From CBDCWQ01 sp965223435 (GTDB lineage Bacteria > Myxococcota > Kuafuiibacteriia > Kuafuiibacteriales > Kuafuiibacteriaceae), in the NCBI GenBank assembly GCA_965223435.1, contig CBDCWQ010000009.1, positions 186,001 to 250,000 on the forward strand: 64,000 bases of DNA. The letters are read 5' to 3'. The notes beneath the pieces were generated by a model that was not told the DNA's origin, did not search any database, and saw only the letters and a list, made by a program, of their open reading frames with translations. Shown here piece by piece: positions 9,424-18,188 of this stretch. The first letter of the stretch is position 1. Each line of letters begins with the position of its first letter. A program made the translations under genes and the position numbers.

Positions 9424-12400
9424 GACTTCACCTCAAACAGTAGGTGCTTCGCCCGAAGCATCTCTAGAACCGACCGATAGTATTTCGGACCGACGCTGAC
9501 CCGGTCGGTGGCGCCTTCCTTGAGTTCAAAGATCTCCCGTTCTCGCAGAAACTGAAGCGTAAAGCTCGCCGCTTCCGGTTTTAAGCGAAGGGCTTTGGAG
9601 AGGTCTTGGGCGGAGAGATTTTCGTGTTGGAAGGCCGATGCAACAACAAACATCATCTCGTCGGTAAGCCCCCCGTCATGGCTCAACTCCGGCGGCCGGA
9701 TCAATACGACCCGTAGGGCATGATCGCCGGCTGGGACCAACGACTCGAGCCAGTAATAAGTTGCGATCCGCGGATTCCCACCGCTCCGTTCACGCAATAG
9801 ACGAAAGAAGCTCTCTCCTCCCTCTACGAGGCGAAGATCCTGGGTGTCATTTTTTCCGTGATCGACGATATCCTCGTCAAACTCGACGGTATACCCCGAA
9901 CGTTGGTTCCTCCGCGAAATCAAATCCTGCAACTCCGCCGCAGACCAGTCTTTGAGCTCCAAGAGGCGCCTGAAGTAGCGAGTCCGCTTTCGGCTCTCAT
10001 TCAGGAATTGCCATGCAAACTGGTTAAAAACGAGCACCCAAAAGACCTTCTCGGACGTTTGGTTCACCAGCCGTACCAGCGCATCAAACCCACGATAGCC
10101 GTCGATGGTGCGCAAGAATACATTGTGGACTTCATCCAGAAGCACCACGCGGTCCGGACCCTCAGAAAGCCGACGCACCAAATCAGAAACCGTGTGCTCC
10201 TCGAAGGAGAAAATCGGACACAGTTCGTTGAGGAGGTCTTCTTCCGAGAGAATTTTAGTGTGAAAAGTGTGGTGGTGGGTCTCGAACGCGGTAAGCTTTC
10301 GCCGGAGCAGGCCGACGAACGTCGTCTTTCCCATCCCCTTTCCACCCACGACAACCAGGGACCCATCGGTCCGACTCTTCTGCCAAGTCTCGATCTGCCC
10401 CACCGCTTTTCCTATGCTGTCTTCACGGGGAAGCATGACTGGGCCGTGCTCGCCCAGGACGGGGTAGAGCGGAAACTCGCGCACGTAGTCTTCGGGCAGA
10501 GGGGACCCGCCCCCTTCCGTGCGCATTTCCTCCCGGTCGGCCAACCGCTTGAGCGTCTGGGCTCGAAGATAAGAAATGACTCCACCCTTCTTCAGGACAG
10601 AGAATACAATGCGGTAGAACTTTGTGATGGCGACTCGGGAAAAAGCCACCGGCGAAAGGGGCGCGCCCCACCGACTGTTCTCCATCCAGGTCGGCAATGC
10701 CCGCTCCCAACCAACTTCTGACACAACACCGAGCCACGCGGCCGAAAGCAAGAGACGCCAACGGATCATCGCCCAGAGTCCCCAGCCGAAGACCCACGCG
10801 AACATCACGGTATCGATCAGCGTGTGAAGTCGCCCGAGCCCGATCCACCGGAGGCCGACTTCGTTCGAGGCAAAGGCCAGCGCGAAAAAGAATCCCAATC
10901 GACGGTAGGTCGTTTGAAGCAGATGCGAGGTCTCACCATCGACCGACCACAGCGCCGGACGACTTCTGGATACAGGCTTGGTAAGGCCGGCTACGAATTT
11001 GAGTCCGAGCACATAAGCCCCAAACCATCGAACCCACACCTCGGCGAGCTGGATTTCGGGGTGTTCCCAGCCGACAAAAAAGAATCCCAGGTAACATCCC
11101 AAAAGAACCACGAGGGTCGGGGCCAAGGCGTGGGCGAGCGTGGCCAGACGGACCAAGGTGCCTACGCGCCCCCGAAACATCTGTTGGCGAGCCGACCAAC
11201 TCACTAAAAGAGTGACAACACGTCCGCTCTTAGGACGAAGCTTCAGGGACACCCCAAGAACCAAGAATCCGAGGATCCACCCGAAGACTTCAGACCAAGC
11301 GTCTTTCCTCTTGTTGGGACTCAGGAATTTTCTGAACAAATCGATTTTGCTTTGGCCCCAACCGACGATGCGGCGGGAGAGCTCCGCGACTTCGATGGCA
11401 ATTTCACTCAAAATTTCGGTTGAAATTCGAAACGTACGCTCCTTGACTTCTTCGGAGGCTAGCTCGGTAAAAAGCGCGAGTACTTCACGCTCGTAGGCAT
11501 GCTGAAAACGCCCAAGCACAAAATCCAGATCCGCAGGCAACCGGGCGCTCTGCTCCTGGACGAGCGAAAGCTCGGCAAGCGCTGTTTTGGCTTCCGCATT
11601 CGTGGACAGCGTCTCCGGAGTCTTCAATACATCGGTGATCGACCGCGCTAAATCCTTTAGGTTCAGTGCGGTTTCGGTCACCCGAACCGTCTGTTTCAAA
11701 TTTGGACGTAGGCGGCGCTCTATCTCAGCCTGTTTGACGAAAAGCGCGTCCCAGGCCATTCGGCGTTGTTTTTGAGCCACCGAAGTCAGAATCCGAATAC
11801 GGATGTCCGAGCCCTCAGCTTCTTGGCGTTCGACTTCAGTCACCCAGCGGGTGATGGCTCGCTCCAGCTGAAGACCGGTTGCGGACAGATCTTGGCGATG
11901 TCTCTGGAGGTCCGCAAGGATCTCGTTCTTATCGACGGCAAAACCCACTAAGCGTCCCGCCTGAACAATCTGCTCGAGCGCGCCCAGACGAGTCCCCAGT
12001 TCACCCCACGATTGATAGATTGTTGTGAGCGACGCGATCCGTTGACGAAGCGCGACGCGCGGATGCTTCAAGTCTTGGAGCGTCCGCCGCGCAGACTCCG
12101 GGAGTGCTTTGAGCAGATCATGCACCAAAGAGGCGTAACGAAGCCGTTTCTCGACGATCGCCTTTCGCAGTCGAACCGATGGATCCTCGATGGCCTGGCC
12201 GTCGGGAAGGCGGACCACCGCGCTTGATGACGTCTGGGTGGGCTGGTTTTCGAGCCGTCGCTTCTCTTCCCGCAAACTAAAAAGCAGCGTCTGTACGTCG
12301 GCGACGGACGACAGCGCGCCGCCCGCCAGCCCCTCCAGATTCCTTTCAGTCGTGGCGTCGCCAAGCAGAAGAGCATTCAGCCGCTCATCCAACGCGGTGA

Positions 12401-12512
12401 GCAACGAAACTTCAGCCGGAGGCGACGTCGGCTCCGCCGCCCAAAGAGGGCCGGCCGCCAGGGTCACGAAGAAGTACGATGGCCAAGCCATCGCCCACCG
12501 GCGCGGGGCCAT
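9420..12512 (-). CDS. MscK-like membrane protein with C-terminal P-loop ATPase
   Basis: This is about 1030 residues, with a signal peptide (FFVTLAAGPLWAAEP). The periplasmic helical, coiled-coil-rich region of roughly 370 residues resembles the N-terminus of MscK/KefA. A set of about six membrane helices follows, then a cytosolic NTPase: Walker A GGKGMGKTT, Walker B VVLLDEVH, and a C-terminal winged-helix-like part. This resembles AAA/STAND-type ATPases, but the family is not certain. No MscS pore domain is present; the pore is the next gene, overlapping by four bases. Start 12512 is chosen because it places the signal peptide at the N-terminus; 12491 is also possible, and a longer open frame to 12653 is not signal-like. 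I do not recognise a characterised homologue with this exact architecture. Confidence 0.8.
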   Translation of the reverse strand: MAPRRWAMAWPSYFFVTLAAGPLWAAEPTSPPAEVSLLTALDERLNALLLGDATTERNLEGLAGGALSSVADVQTLLFSLREEKRRLENQPTQTSSSAVVRLPDGQAIEDPSVRLRKAIVEKRLRYASLVHDLLKALPESARRTLQDLKHPRVALRQRIASLTTIYQSWGELGTRLGALEQIVQAGRLVGFAVDKNEILADLQRHRQDLSATGLQLERAITRWVTEVERQEAEGSDIRIRILTSVAQKQRRMAWDALFVKQAEIERRLRPNLKQTVRVTETALNLKDLARSITDVLKTPETLSTNAEAKTALAELSLVQEQSARLPADLDFVLGRFQHAYEREVLALFTELASEEVKERTFRISTEILSEIAIEVAELSRRIVGWGQSKIDLFRKFLSPNKRKDAWSEVFGWILGFLVLGVSLKLRPKSGRVVTLLVSWSARQQMFRGRVGTLVRLATLAHALAPTLVVLLGCYLGFFFVGWEHPEIQLAEVWVRWFGAYVLGLKFVAGLTKPVSRSRPALWSVDGETSHLLQTTYRRLGFFFALAFASNEVGLRWIGLGRLHTLIDTVMFAWVFGWGLWAMIRWRLLLSAAWLGVVSEVGWERALPTWMENSRWGAPLSPVAFSRVAITKFYRIVFSVLKKGGVISYLRAQTLKRLADREEMRTEGGGSPLPEDYVREFPLYPVLGEHGPVMLPREDSIGKAVGQIETWQKSRTDGSLVVVGGKGMGKTTFVGLLRRKLTAFETHHHTFHTKILSEEDLLNELCPIFSFEEHTVSDLVRRLSEGPDRVVLLDEVHNVFLRTIDGYRGFDALVRLVNQTSEKVFWVLVFNQFAWQFLNESRKRTRYFRRLLELKDWSAAELQDLISRRNQRSGYTVEFDEDIVDHGKNDTQDLRLVEGGESFFRLLRERSGGNPRIATYYWLESLVPAGDHALRVVLIRPPELSHDGGLTDEMMFVVASAFQHENLSAQDLSKALRLKPEAASFTLQFLREREIFELKEGATDRVSVGPKYYRSVLEMLRAKHLLFEVKS

Positions 12513-12643
12513 ACGTGCGTCGCATTGACCGCGTGCGCGACGACTGACGTTGCCCGGAAAAACCACTAACGCCAATGCATCGCATTTTGAGACCCCGGTG
12601 TCATCGGCATTTGATGCCTCAAACGGCCCGAAAACGGCCGGTC

Positions 12644-12681
12644 CTGGTGCCAAGCCTAGGGGTTACTATTTACGGCACCAG
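12644..12681. repeat. Inverted repeat between divergent genes
   Basis: Perfect 8-base arms CTGGTGCC (12644-12651) and GGCACCAG (12674-12681) flank a 22-base spacer in the 221-base gap between the ATPase/MscS operon and corA. It could be an operator or a hairpin in either leader. There is no T-run, so it is not a standard terminator. Confidence 0.45.
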
Positions 12682-12733
12682 TCCCGTTCCACTATAGCGT
12701 CCTGACCATGAACCAAAGCTGCGGAGGTGGGCG

Positions 12734-13894
12734 ATGATCGGTGGAACGCGCGGTCGTTTCGTCGGTGAACAGTTGATCGGATCGGCGGCCACCGCAATCC
12801 GAGAGATCACCGGGTTCGGACTGCGTTTGGTGGCCGGCACGAAACGTTATCCCACGCCCGGAGAGCCCGCAGGGATCGATCACCTGAAGGAGATATCGGC
12901 CGCCCCTGACCCCGAGAGCATCACCATCACGTGCATAGACTACTCAAGCGAGCGCGAAGAAACCCAGCGGGTGGATGATCTCGATAACTTCCTGGCACTT
13001 GAACGGCCCCATTGGAGCGAAGTGCGGTGGCTCGACGTGGGTGGTCTGCACCCCCACGTCGTCGCCCAATTCCGTGAGAACTTTGGGTTTCACACGCTGG
13101 CTGCGGAAGATGTCATCCACATTCCGCAACGTCCTCGAGTGGAGGCCTATCCCAATCATCTCTTCCTCGTTCTGCGAATGTTTAGAATCGAGGAAGGCGC
13201 GCTTGTTTCTGAACAGGTGAGCCTATTTCTCACCGACAAGACCATCATCACGTTTCAGGAAAGAAGCAAAGACGTCTGGGATCCGGTCCGCATCAGAATA
13301 CACACTGAGAATTCCCGTATTAGGCAAAGAGGTGCCTCGTTTCTTTTGTACGCACTCTTGGATGCGATCATTGATCACAGCTTCCCCGTTTTGGAGCGAT
13401 ATGGCGATCGCCTCGAGGAGATTGAAGAACTGCTTTTTGCGCAACCGACGACAGTCATTCTGCATCAACTTCACGCCATCAAAAGAGAGCTCTCGATCCT
13501 TCGCCGGGTGCTTTGGCCAACCCGGGAGCTGGTAGACCAACTCCAGCGCGGCGAACAGCCCGAAATTCATGAGGAAGTGCGCGCTTATCTTCGAGACGTC
13601 TACTCCCATACGGTTCAAGTCCTCGACATCATCGAGATGCAGCGCGATATGGCGGGCGGACTGGTTGAACTCTACATGAGTTCCGTTTCAAACCGTATGA
13701 ACGAGGTCATGAAGGTCCTCACGATCATGGCATCACTGTTCATTCCCATCACCTTCTTAGCCGGGGTGTACGGCATGAATTTTGAGCGCATCCCTGGACT
13801 TAAGTTCAAGTACGCATACGAGGTGTTTTGGGGCGTATGTTTGACTGTGGTCTCGGGGCTCCTCGTGTATTTTCGTCGAAAGCGCTGGTTGTAG
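12734..13894 (+). CDS. corA: CorA-type Mg2+/Co2+ transporter
   Basis: This is a 386-residue divalent-cation channel of the CorA/2-TM-GxN family. The long cytosolic N-terminal alpha/beta domain ends in the stalk helix, followed by two membrane helices. The signature YGMNF lies near residue 348 between them (FLAGVYGMNFERIPG), and the Arg/Lys-rich C-terminal tail (YFRRKRWL) is typical. The start is supported by GGAGGTGGGCG immediately upstream of the ATG at 12734. It is transcribed divergently from the MscS/RimK operon and convergently with the PP2C gene, and fits the ion-homeostasis theme of this part of the window. Confidence 0.93.
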   Translation: MIGGTRGRFVGEQLIGSAATAIREITGFGLRLVAGTKRYPTPGEPAGIDHLKEISAAPDPESITITCIDYSSEREETQRVDDLDNFLALERPHWSEVRWLDVGGLHPHVVAQFRENFGFHTLAAEDVIHIPQRPRVEAYPNHLFLVLRMFRIEEGALVSEQVSLFLTDKTIITFQERSKDVWDPVRIRIHTENSRIRQRGASFLLYALLDAIIDHSFPVLERYGDRLEEIEELLFAQPTTVILHQLHAIKRELSILRRVLWPTRELVDQLQRGEQPEIHEEVRAYLRDVYSHTVQVLDIIEMQRDMAGGLVELYMSSVSNRMNEVMKVLTIMASLFIPITFLAGVYGMNFERIPGLKFKYAYEVFWGVCLTVVSGLLVYFRRKRWL

Positions 13895-14054
13895 GTTTGA
13901 ACAGGTTCCCAGAATGGGCCGGCGTTTCGGCCGCCTGCACCCAGAAAATCCCCACTTTGGCTGCGATCGTTGTTATCGCCCTTATCGTCTATACGACCGC
14001 ATCACGATCGCTCTGACTCGTGGACAAGAAGGGGCCCACACACTGAGGCAGACC

Positions 14055-15293
14055 TCAAAAAAGTTCATTTGGGTGCATATGCTCCTCTGGTTCCGTCATG
14101 GCCCGGTCGAGCTTCTTCTGCGTTTTCCAGGCGACACGCGAAAGAATCCTGACCCCGGTGACCGGGTGACGTCTGACAAATTGCCAAAATGCACTACGCT
14201 CGATTTCGAGCGCTCGGGTGGGTTGGGTAGCCATCACCGTCGCTTTGGCGGGGCTCGCCTCGAACAGGTATCGACGACCGATGAACTCATGAGAATCGAC
14301 TTGCCCTACTTTTTTATCATCAACCCGAAGTTCAAGCTCGCCTTCTAAAACGATAAGAATTCGGTCGACCGTTTCACCCTGCGCGCAAAAAACCTCTCGT
14401 GGATCGAGCTCTCTCGCTCGTGAGATGTTGAGCAAGCGTTGGATAGTTCGCAGGTGTAGATCGTCGAACCCAAACGCCCCTGCGATCGCCACCACCTTGA
14501 GATGGAGGTCTGAGTGAATATCGATGAGCGTTTCGCCGTCATCCTCGATCTCTGCGCGAACAACAATAGCGCTGATATTGTCCTTGCCGCCGGCCGCATT
14601 GGCCTTGTCGACAAGGCTTTTGGCGATCTCAGAGAAGGCCCCTTGCAGGAACTGCTTGAGTTCAGACCGCTCGAAGACATATTCCGTGAGTCCATCGGAG
14701 CAGAGCAAAAAACGATCGGCTGGAAGAACGTCAAAGAGGAGGGTGTCCACCTCGACCGCCGGCTGAATCCCCACGGCGCGGGTCAAAAGATGGGCAATGG
14801 GCATTTTCTTGGCTTGCTGTTCCGTCACCGTGCGGGCCCGGACCAATTCCGCGACCCCCGTGTGATCGCTGGTCATCAGATGCAACGCATCCCTTCTCAG
14901 CAAATAGATTCGGGTATCACCGACATGTGCCAGGACGCCTTTTCGCCCCAAGAAGAGCAGTAACGTCAGGGTGGTCCCCATTCCGCTCAAACCGGGCGAC
15001 TGCGCGAGTTCGAAGACCTGACGGTTTGCGGCCTCGAGAGCCTGCCGTGCAATGTCAACCGCCTCGCGCGCGGGCCGCTGACCACTCTGTATTTCTTCGA
15101 TCAGAGAGCGGTGTCTCAGAATCTCACGCTCTGTGACCCTGCAGGCCGTCGCCGAAGCCACCTCTCCCCCTCGGTGGCCCCCCATGCCATCGCACACGAT
15201 ATAGAGTCCTAGCTCGTCGTCTGCCGAGGTGGAGTCCTCATTCGATCTCCGCCTGAGTCCTAGGTCCGAACGCACTACACTCTGCCACCGCAT
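14055..15293 (-). CDS. PP2C-family Ser/Thr phosphatase fused to cNMP-binding domain
   Basis: This is a 412-residue soluble protein. Residues 1-245 are a PP2C-type phosphatase with intact metal motifs: RSNED (16-20), DGMGGH (35-40), HVGDTRIYLLR, LCSDGLTEY and GGKDNISAIV. Residues about 285-400 form a cyclic-nucleotide-binding-like beta-roll (ILIVLEGELELRVDDKKVG, FIGRRYLFEASPAKATVMA, ALEIERSAFWQFV). A phosphatase switched by a ligand or used as a scaffold is implied; a binding-pocket Arg is not evident, so nucleotide binding is uncertain. Start 15293 is where homology begins; the open frame runs upstream to 15413 but is not PP2C-like. No kinase gene is visible in the window. Confidence 0.87.
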   Translation of the reverse strand: MRWQSVVRSDLGLRRRSNEDSTSADDELGLYIVCDGMGGHRGGEVASATACRVTEREILRHRSLIEEIQSGQRPAREAVDIARQALEAANRQVFELAQSPGLSGMGTTLTLLLFLGRKGVLAHVGDTRIYLLRRDALHLMTSDHTGVAELVRARTVTEQQAKKMPIAHLLTRAVGIQPAVEVDTLLFDVLPADRFLLCSDGLTEYVFERSELKQFLQGAFSEIAKSLVDKANAAGGKDNISAIVVRAEIEDDGETLIDIHSDLHLKVVAIAGAFGFDDLHLRTIQRLLNISRARELDPREVFCAQGETVDRILIVLEGELELRVDDKKVGQVDSHEFIGRRYLFEASPAKATVMATQPTRALEIERSAFWQFVRRHPVTGVRILSRVAWKTQKKLDRAMTEPEEHMHPNELF

Positions 15294-15644
15294 GGTCGCT
15301 TGTCCACTTAGATCACTTGTACGGCAGCGCTCAAGATCAAACGGGGTGCGATCGCCTTTGGGGCGCTGACACTCTTTTGTTTGCTGTTGGCGATGGATTG
15401 ATTCCGCGGTCAAGACCCTGGTTGCCGGGCTGGCTCATCTTTTCGGGCTCGACTAAAATCACAGAACTTCCCCTGAAAGTGAGAATCCTTGAGGGCAAGC
15501 TCTTCCACTCGGTTCGGCGCGCATCTTAAAACTCTTTGTCCACGACCTATGTGGATATTCTCAGTCCTAGGTGAGTTTGTTTTTGCGGATGGACGTGGTA
15601 GATCCCGATTTATCCCATCCGAGGCGGCCTGAGGTTTTTTCGAC

Positions 15645-17126
15645 ATGTCTGATAGGCAGCAAGATATTGCGGTCACCCAACCGGCACCGCATGAACTCAA
15701 AGTTGAGTGCATTGAACCCCAGTCTTTTGTGCCCGAGCGGCACTTCTACCCCAGGGTGATCAATGCCCAAATTCACGCTCTGGTTCGCTATTTCTTGAGC
15801 CTCCGACCGGACCGTATCGTACAGCGGTATGTGCACCTTCACCCCAACGTGGATGCAGGCGTCTTGAGGGAGATCCTCGCGTATCAGCCCAAGATCTTAA
15901 GATGGGCGGGCTGCGACCTCATGCATGTGACCACCGCGTTAGGACAGCGAAAGATGGTGATCATTGAAACCAATTCTTGTCCTTCCGGACAGAAGTCCAC
16001 GCCCCTGTACGAAGAACATGAAGAGCACGGAGGGTACTTGCCGTTGGTGCAAAACCTTTTCGGAAAAAGCAAAGCGAAAAAGAGGACCTCGGGCCAAGAA
16101 ACTGCTGTGCTCTACGACAAGAATCGTATCGAGTCTTCGGGGTATGCCGCCACCCTTGCAGACTACTTGGAGCGCCCCGTGTTTTTGGTCCCCTGTCTCG
16201 ACCAAGATGAAGACCCGCCCTATCGGTTTGAAAATGGCGTTCTTTCCATTCGAAGTGTAAACAACCAGTGGCGCCCGGTGGAGCAAGCTTTTCGTTATGT
16301 CACCCAGCGCCCCTGGAGCCGAATACCCCTTCACACCAAAACGCGAATCTTCAACCCGGTCCTCGGCTGCCTAGCCGGGGGGCGAAACAAGTTGGTCGCC
16401 GCCAAAGCCTATGACTTCATGAACGCAGATCTGGCGGACAAGGGTCTCACGATCGAAACGCCCTTGACCTACTGGGATGTCGCTAAGGAAGAAATTCCTC
16501 TTTGGGTCGAGCGCTTGGGGGGGCTTGCGGTGGTCAAGGTCCCCTACGGAAATGCCGGCCAAGGTGTATACACCCTGACCAACGAGATCGAGCTCAAAGC
16601 GTTTATGGAAATTGAGTTCGAGTACGATCGGTTCATCGTCCAAAGTCTGATCGGTGACTACGGTTGGAGTCAGGCGCACCCGGAGGAGCGGCTCTATCAT
16701 GTCGGCACGGTGCCAAATAAAAAAGGGGCAATTCACGTATTCGATTTGAGAATGATGGTCTGCGCCAGCGACCGAGGACTGAGGCCCCTGGCCCTCTATG
16801 CGCGAAAAGCGGAAGAGCCTCTTTCCAAAGAACGACCCGACGGCCAAACAAGTTGGGACCAACTCGGAACCAATCTGTCCCGCAAACGAAGTGATGGAGG
16901 CTGGAACAGCGAGACCGAACGTCTCATTCTGACCGATCGCCGGGACTTCAACACCCTAGGTCTAGGGCTCGACGACTTGATCGATGCCTATGTTCAGACG
17001 GTGCTGGCCACGGTCGCAATCGACAAGATGGGTCAACGCCTTTTGAATCAAAAGGGAAAGTTTCGCCGTCGCCTGTTCGCCTCGCTGAATGAGGACCCCG
17101 GTCTTCTGAATGAGATTTTGGTCTAA
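15645..17126 (+). CDS. Large ATP-grasp ligase of the RimK-like group
   Basis: This is a 493-residue cytosolic protein. The central ATP-grasp part has the glycine-rich loop VVKVPYGNAGQGVYTL (Lys298 as the probable ATP-binding lysine), a strand KGAIHVFDLRMMV and a C-terminal alpha-helical region. An extra N-terminal domain carries VIIETNSCPSGQKSTP, an Asn/Glu motif like the metal site of ATP-grasp enzymes placed unusually early. It is distantly related to amidoligases that join a carboxylate to an amine. It overlaps by one base (TAATG) with an AstE-like deacylase, so the pair probably makes and breaks one amide-linked modification. The substrate is unknown. Confidence 0.72.
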   Translation: MSDRQQDIAVTQPAPHELKVECIEPQSFVPERHFYPRVINAQIHALVRYFLSLRPDRIVQRYVHLHPNVDAGVLREILAYQPKILRWAGCDLMHVTTALGQRKMVIIETNSCPSGQKSTPLYEEHEEHGGYLPLVQNLFGKSKAKKRTSGQETAVLYDKNRIESSGYAATLADYLERPVFLVPCLDQDEDPPYRFENGVLSIRSVNNQWRPVEQAFRYVTQRPWSRIPLHTKTRIFNPVLGCLAGGRNKLVAAKAYDFMNADLADKGLTIETPLTYWDVAKEEIPLWVERLGGLAVVKVPYGNAGQGVYTLTNEIELKAFMEIEFEYDRFIVQSLIGDYGWSQAHPEERLYHVGTVPNKKGAIHVFDLRMMVCASDRGLRPLALYARKAEEPLSKERPDGQTSWDQLGTNLSRKRSDGGWNSETERLILTDRRDFNTLGLGLDDLIDAYVQTVLATVAIDKMGQRLLNQKGKFRRRLFASLNEDPGLLNEILV

Positions 17127-18124
17127 TGGAGATTTTTCAGAGCAACTGCGCTTTGGTGCCGGAGCTGAAAGTGAGCGAACTGGCTCGGGGCGAAGTCCAT
17201 CGATTAGCCTTGGAGTTGGTCTACGACGCTTTGGGACGCTCGATACGGATTCCGGTCATGGTGGTCCGAGGCAAAAGCGAGGGACCGGTATTCGGCATCA
17301 CCGCAGTCATGCACGGCAATGAACTCAACGGGATTCCAACCATTCACCGCTTGTTCTCTCGTCTCGACCCCCAGACGATCTCCGGGACGGTGGTCGGCGT
17401 TCCCGTCATCAACGTACCTGCCTACCTCGCCAGAGCACGTACGATGCGTGAGGGAATGGATCTCAACCGGGTCATGCCCGGTGACGAGAAGGGAAATTCC
17501 GGGGAAATATATGCGTACCGATTGATGGAGCGCTTGGTGAGTCGGTTCGACTACCTCCTCGATCTCCACACCGCGAGTTTCGGTCGCGAAAACGCGCTCT
17601 ATGTTCGCGCGGACCTCGACAACGACGTGACCCAGAAAATGGCCCACCTCCAAGATCCAGATATCATCGTCCACAACGAGGCGAAAGACGGCACTCTTCG
17701 GGGTGCAGCTATGGATCAAGGAATCCCTTCGATCACGGTAGAAATCGGTAGTCCCCACCGGTTTGAGCGAAAGCTGGTTCGAGATTCGATTCTTGGAATC
17801 GAGAGCGTACTGGTTGAATTCAATGTGCTTCCCGAGCAACCCAGAACACCTGGGCTTGCCACCGACGTCGACGCTTCCAATAATCCCGTAGTCTGTCGCC
17901 GTTCGTCTTGGCTCTACACTCAGCATGGCGGGCTTCTTGAGGTCATCCCCAAGGTTACAGATGTGGTTGAACAAGATGAAGTGATTGCGAGAGTTCGAAA
18001 TGTGTTCGGCGACGTACTCGCACAATACAAGAGCCCAGCAAAGGCGATCGTCATAGGAAAAAGCGTACACCCAGTTGCAGAATCAGGGAGCCGGATTGCG
18101 CATCTAGGCTTTCTGGACTCGTGA
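17126..18124 (+). CDS. AstE/AspA-like M14 zinc deacylase, second copy
   Basis: This is a 332-residue succinylglutamate desuccinylase/aspartoacylase family enzyme, a distant paralogue of the gene at 5399-6346. Zinc ligands are visible in MHGNE (His63, Glu66) and LLDLHTAS, the substrate-Arg region is MDLNRVMPGD, and the catalytic Glu is likely in TVEIGSPH. A C-terminal barrel-like domain follows (GGLLEVIPKVTDVVEQDEVIARVRN). The ATG lies inside the TAATG stop-start overlap with the ATP-grasp gene, so both are translated together. The product probably hydrolyses an amide formed by its partner; this is inferred from gene pairing. Confidence 0.85.
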   Translation: MEIFQSNCALVPELKVSELARGEVHRLALELVYDALGRSIRIPVMVVRGKSEGPVFGITAVMHGNELNGIPTIHRLFSRLDPQTISGTVVGVPVINVPAYLARARTMREGMDLNRVMPGDEKGNSGEIYAYRLMERLVSRFDYLLDLHTASFGRENALYVRADLDNDVTQKMAHLQDPDIIVHNEAKDGTLRGAAMDQGIPSITVEIGSPHRFERKLVRDSILGIESVLVEFNVLPEQPRTPGLATDVDASNNPVVCRRSSWLYTQHGGLLEVIPKVTDVVEQDEVIARVRNVFGDVLAQYKSPAKAIVIGKSVHPVAESGSRIAHLGFLDS

Positions 18125-18188
18125 CCGGCCTTGGATCTCCATCGGGTATCTGGACGAGCGGCCTCACGGTGCAGCATCTCTGATCTTC

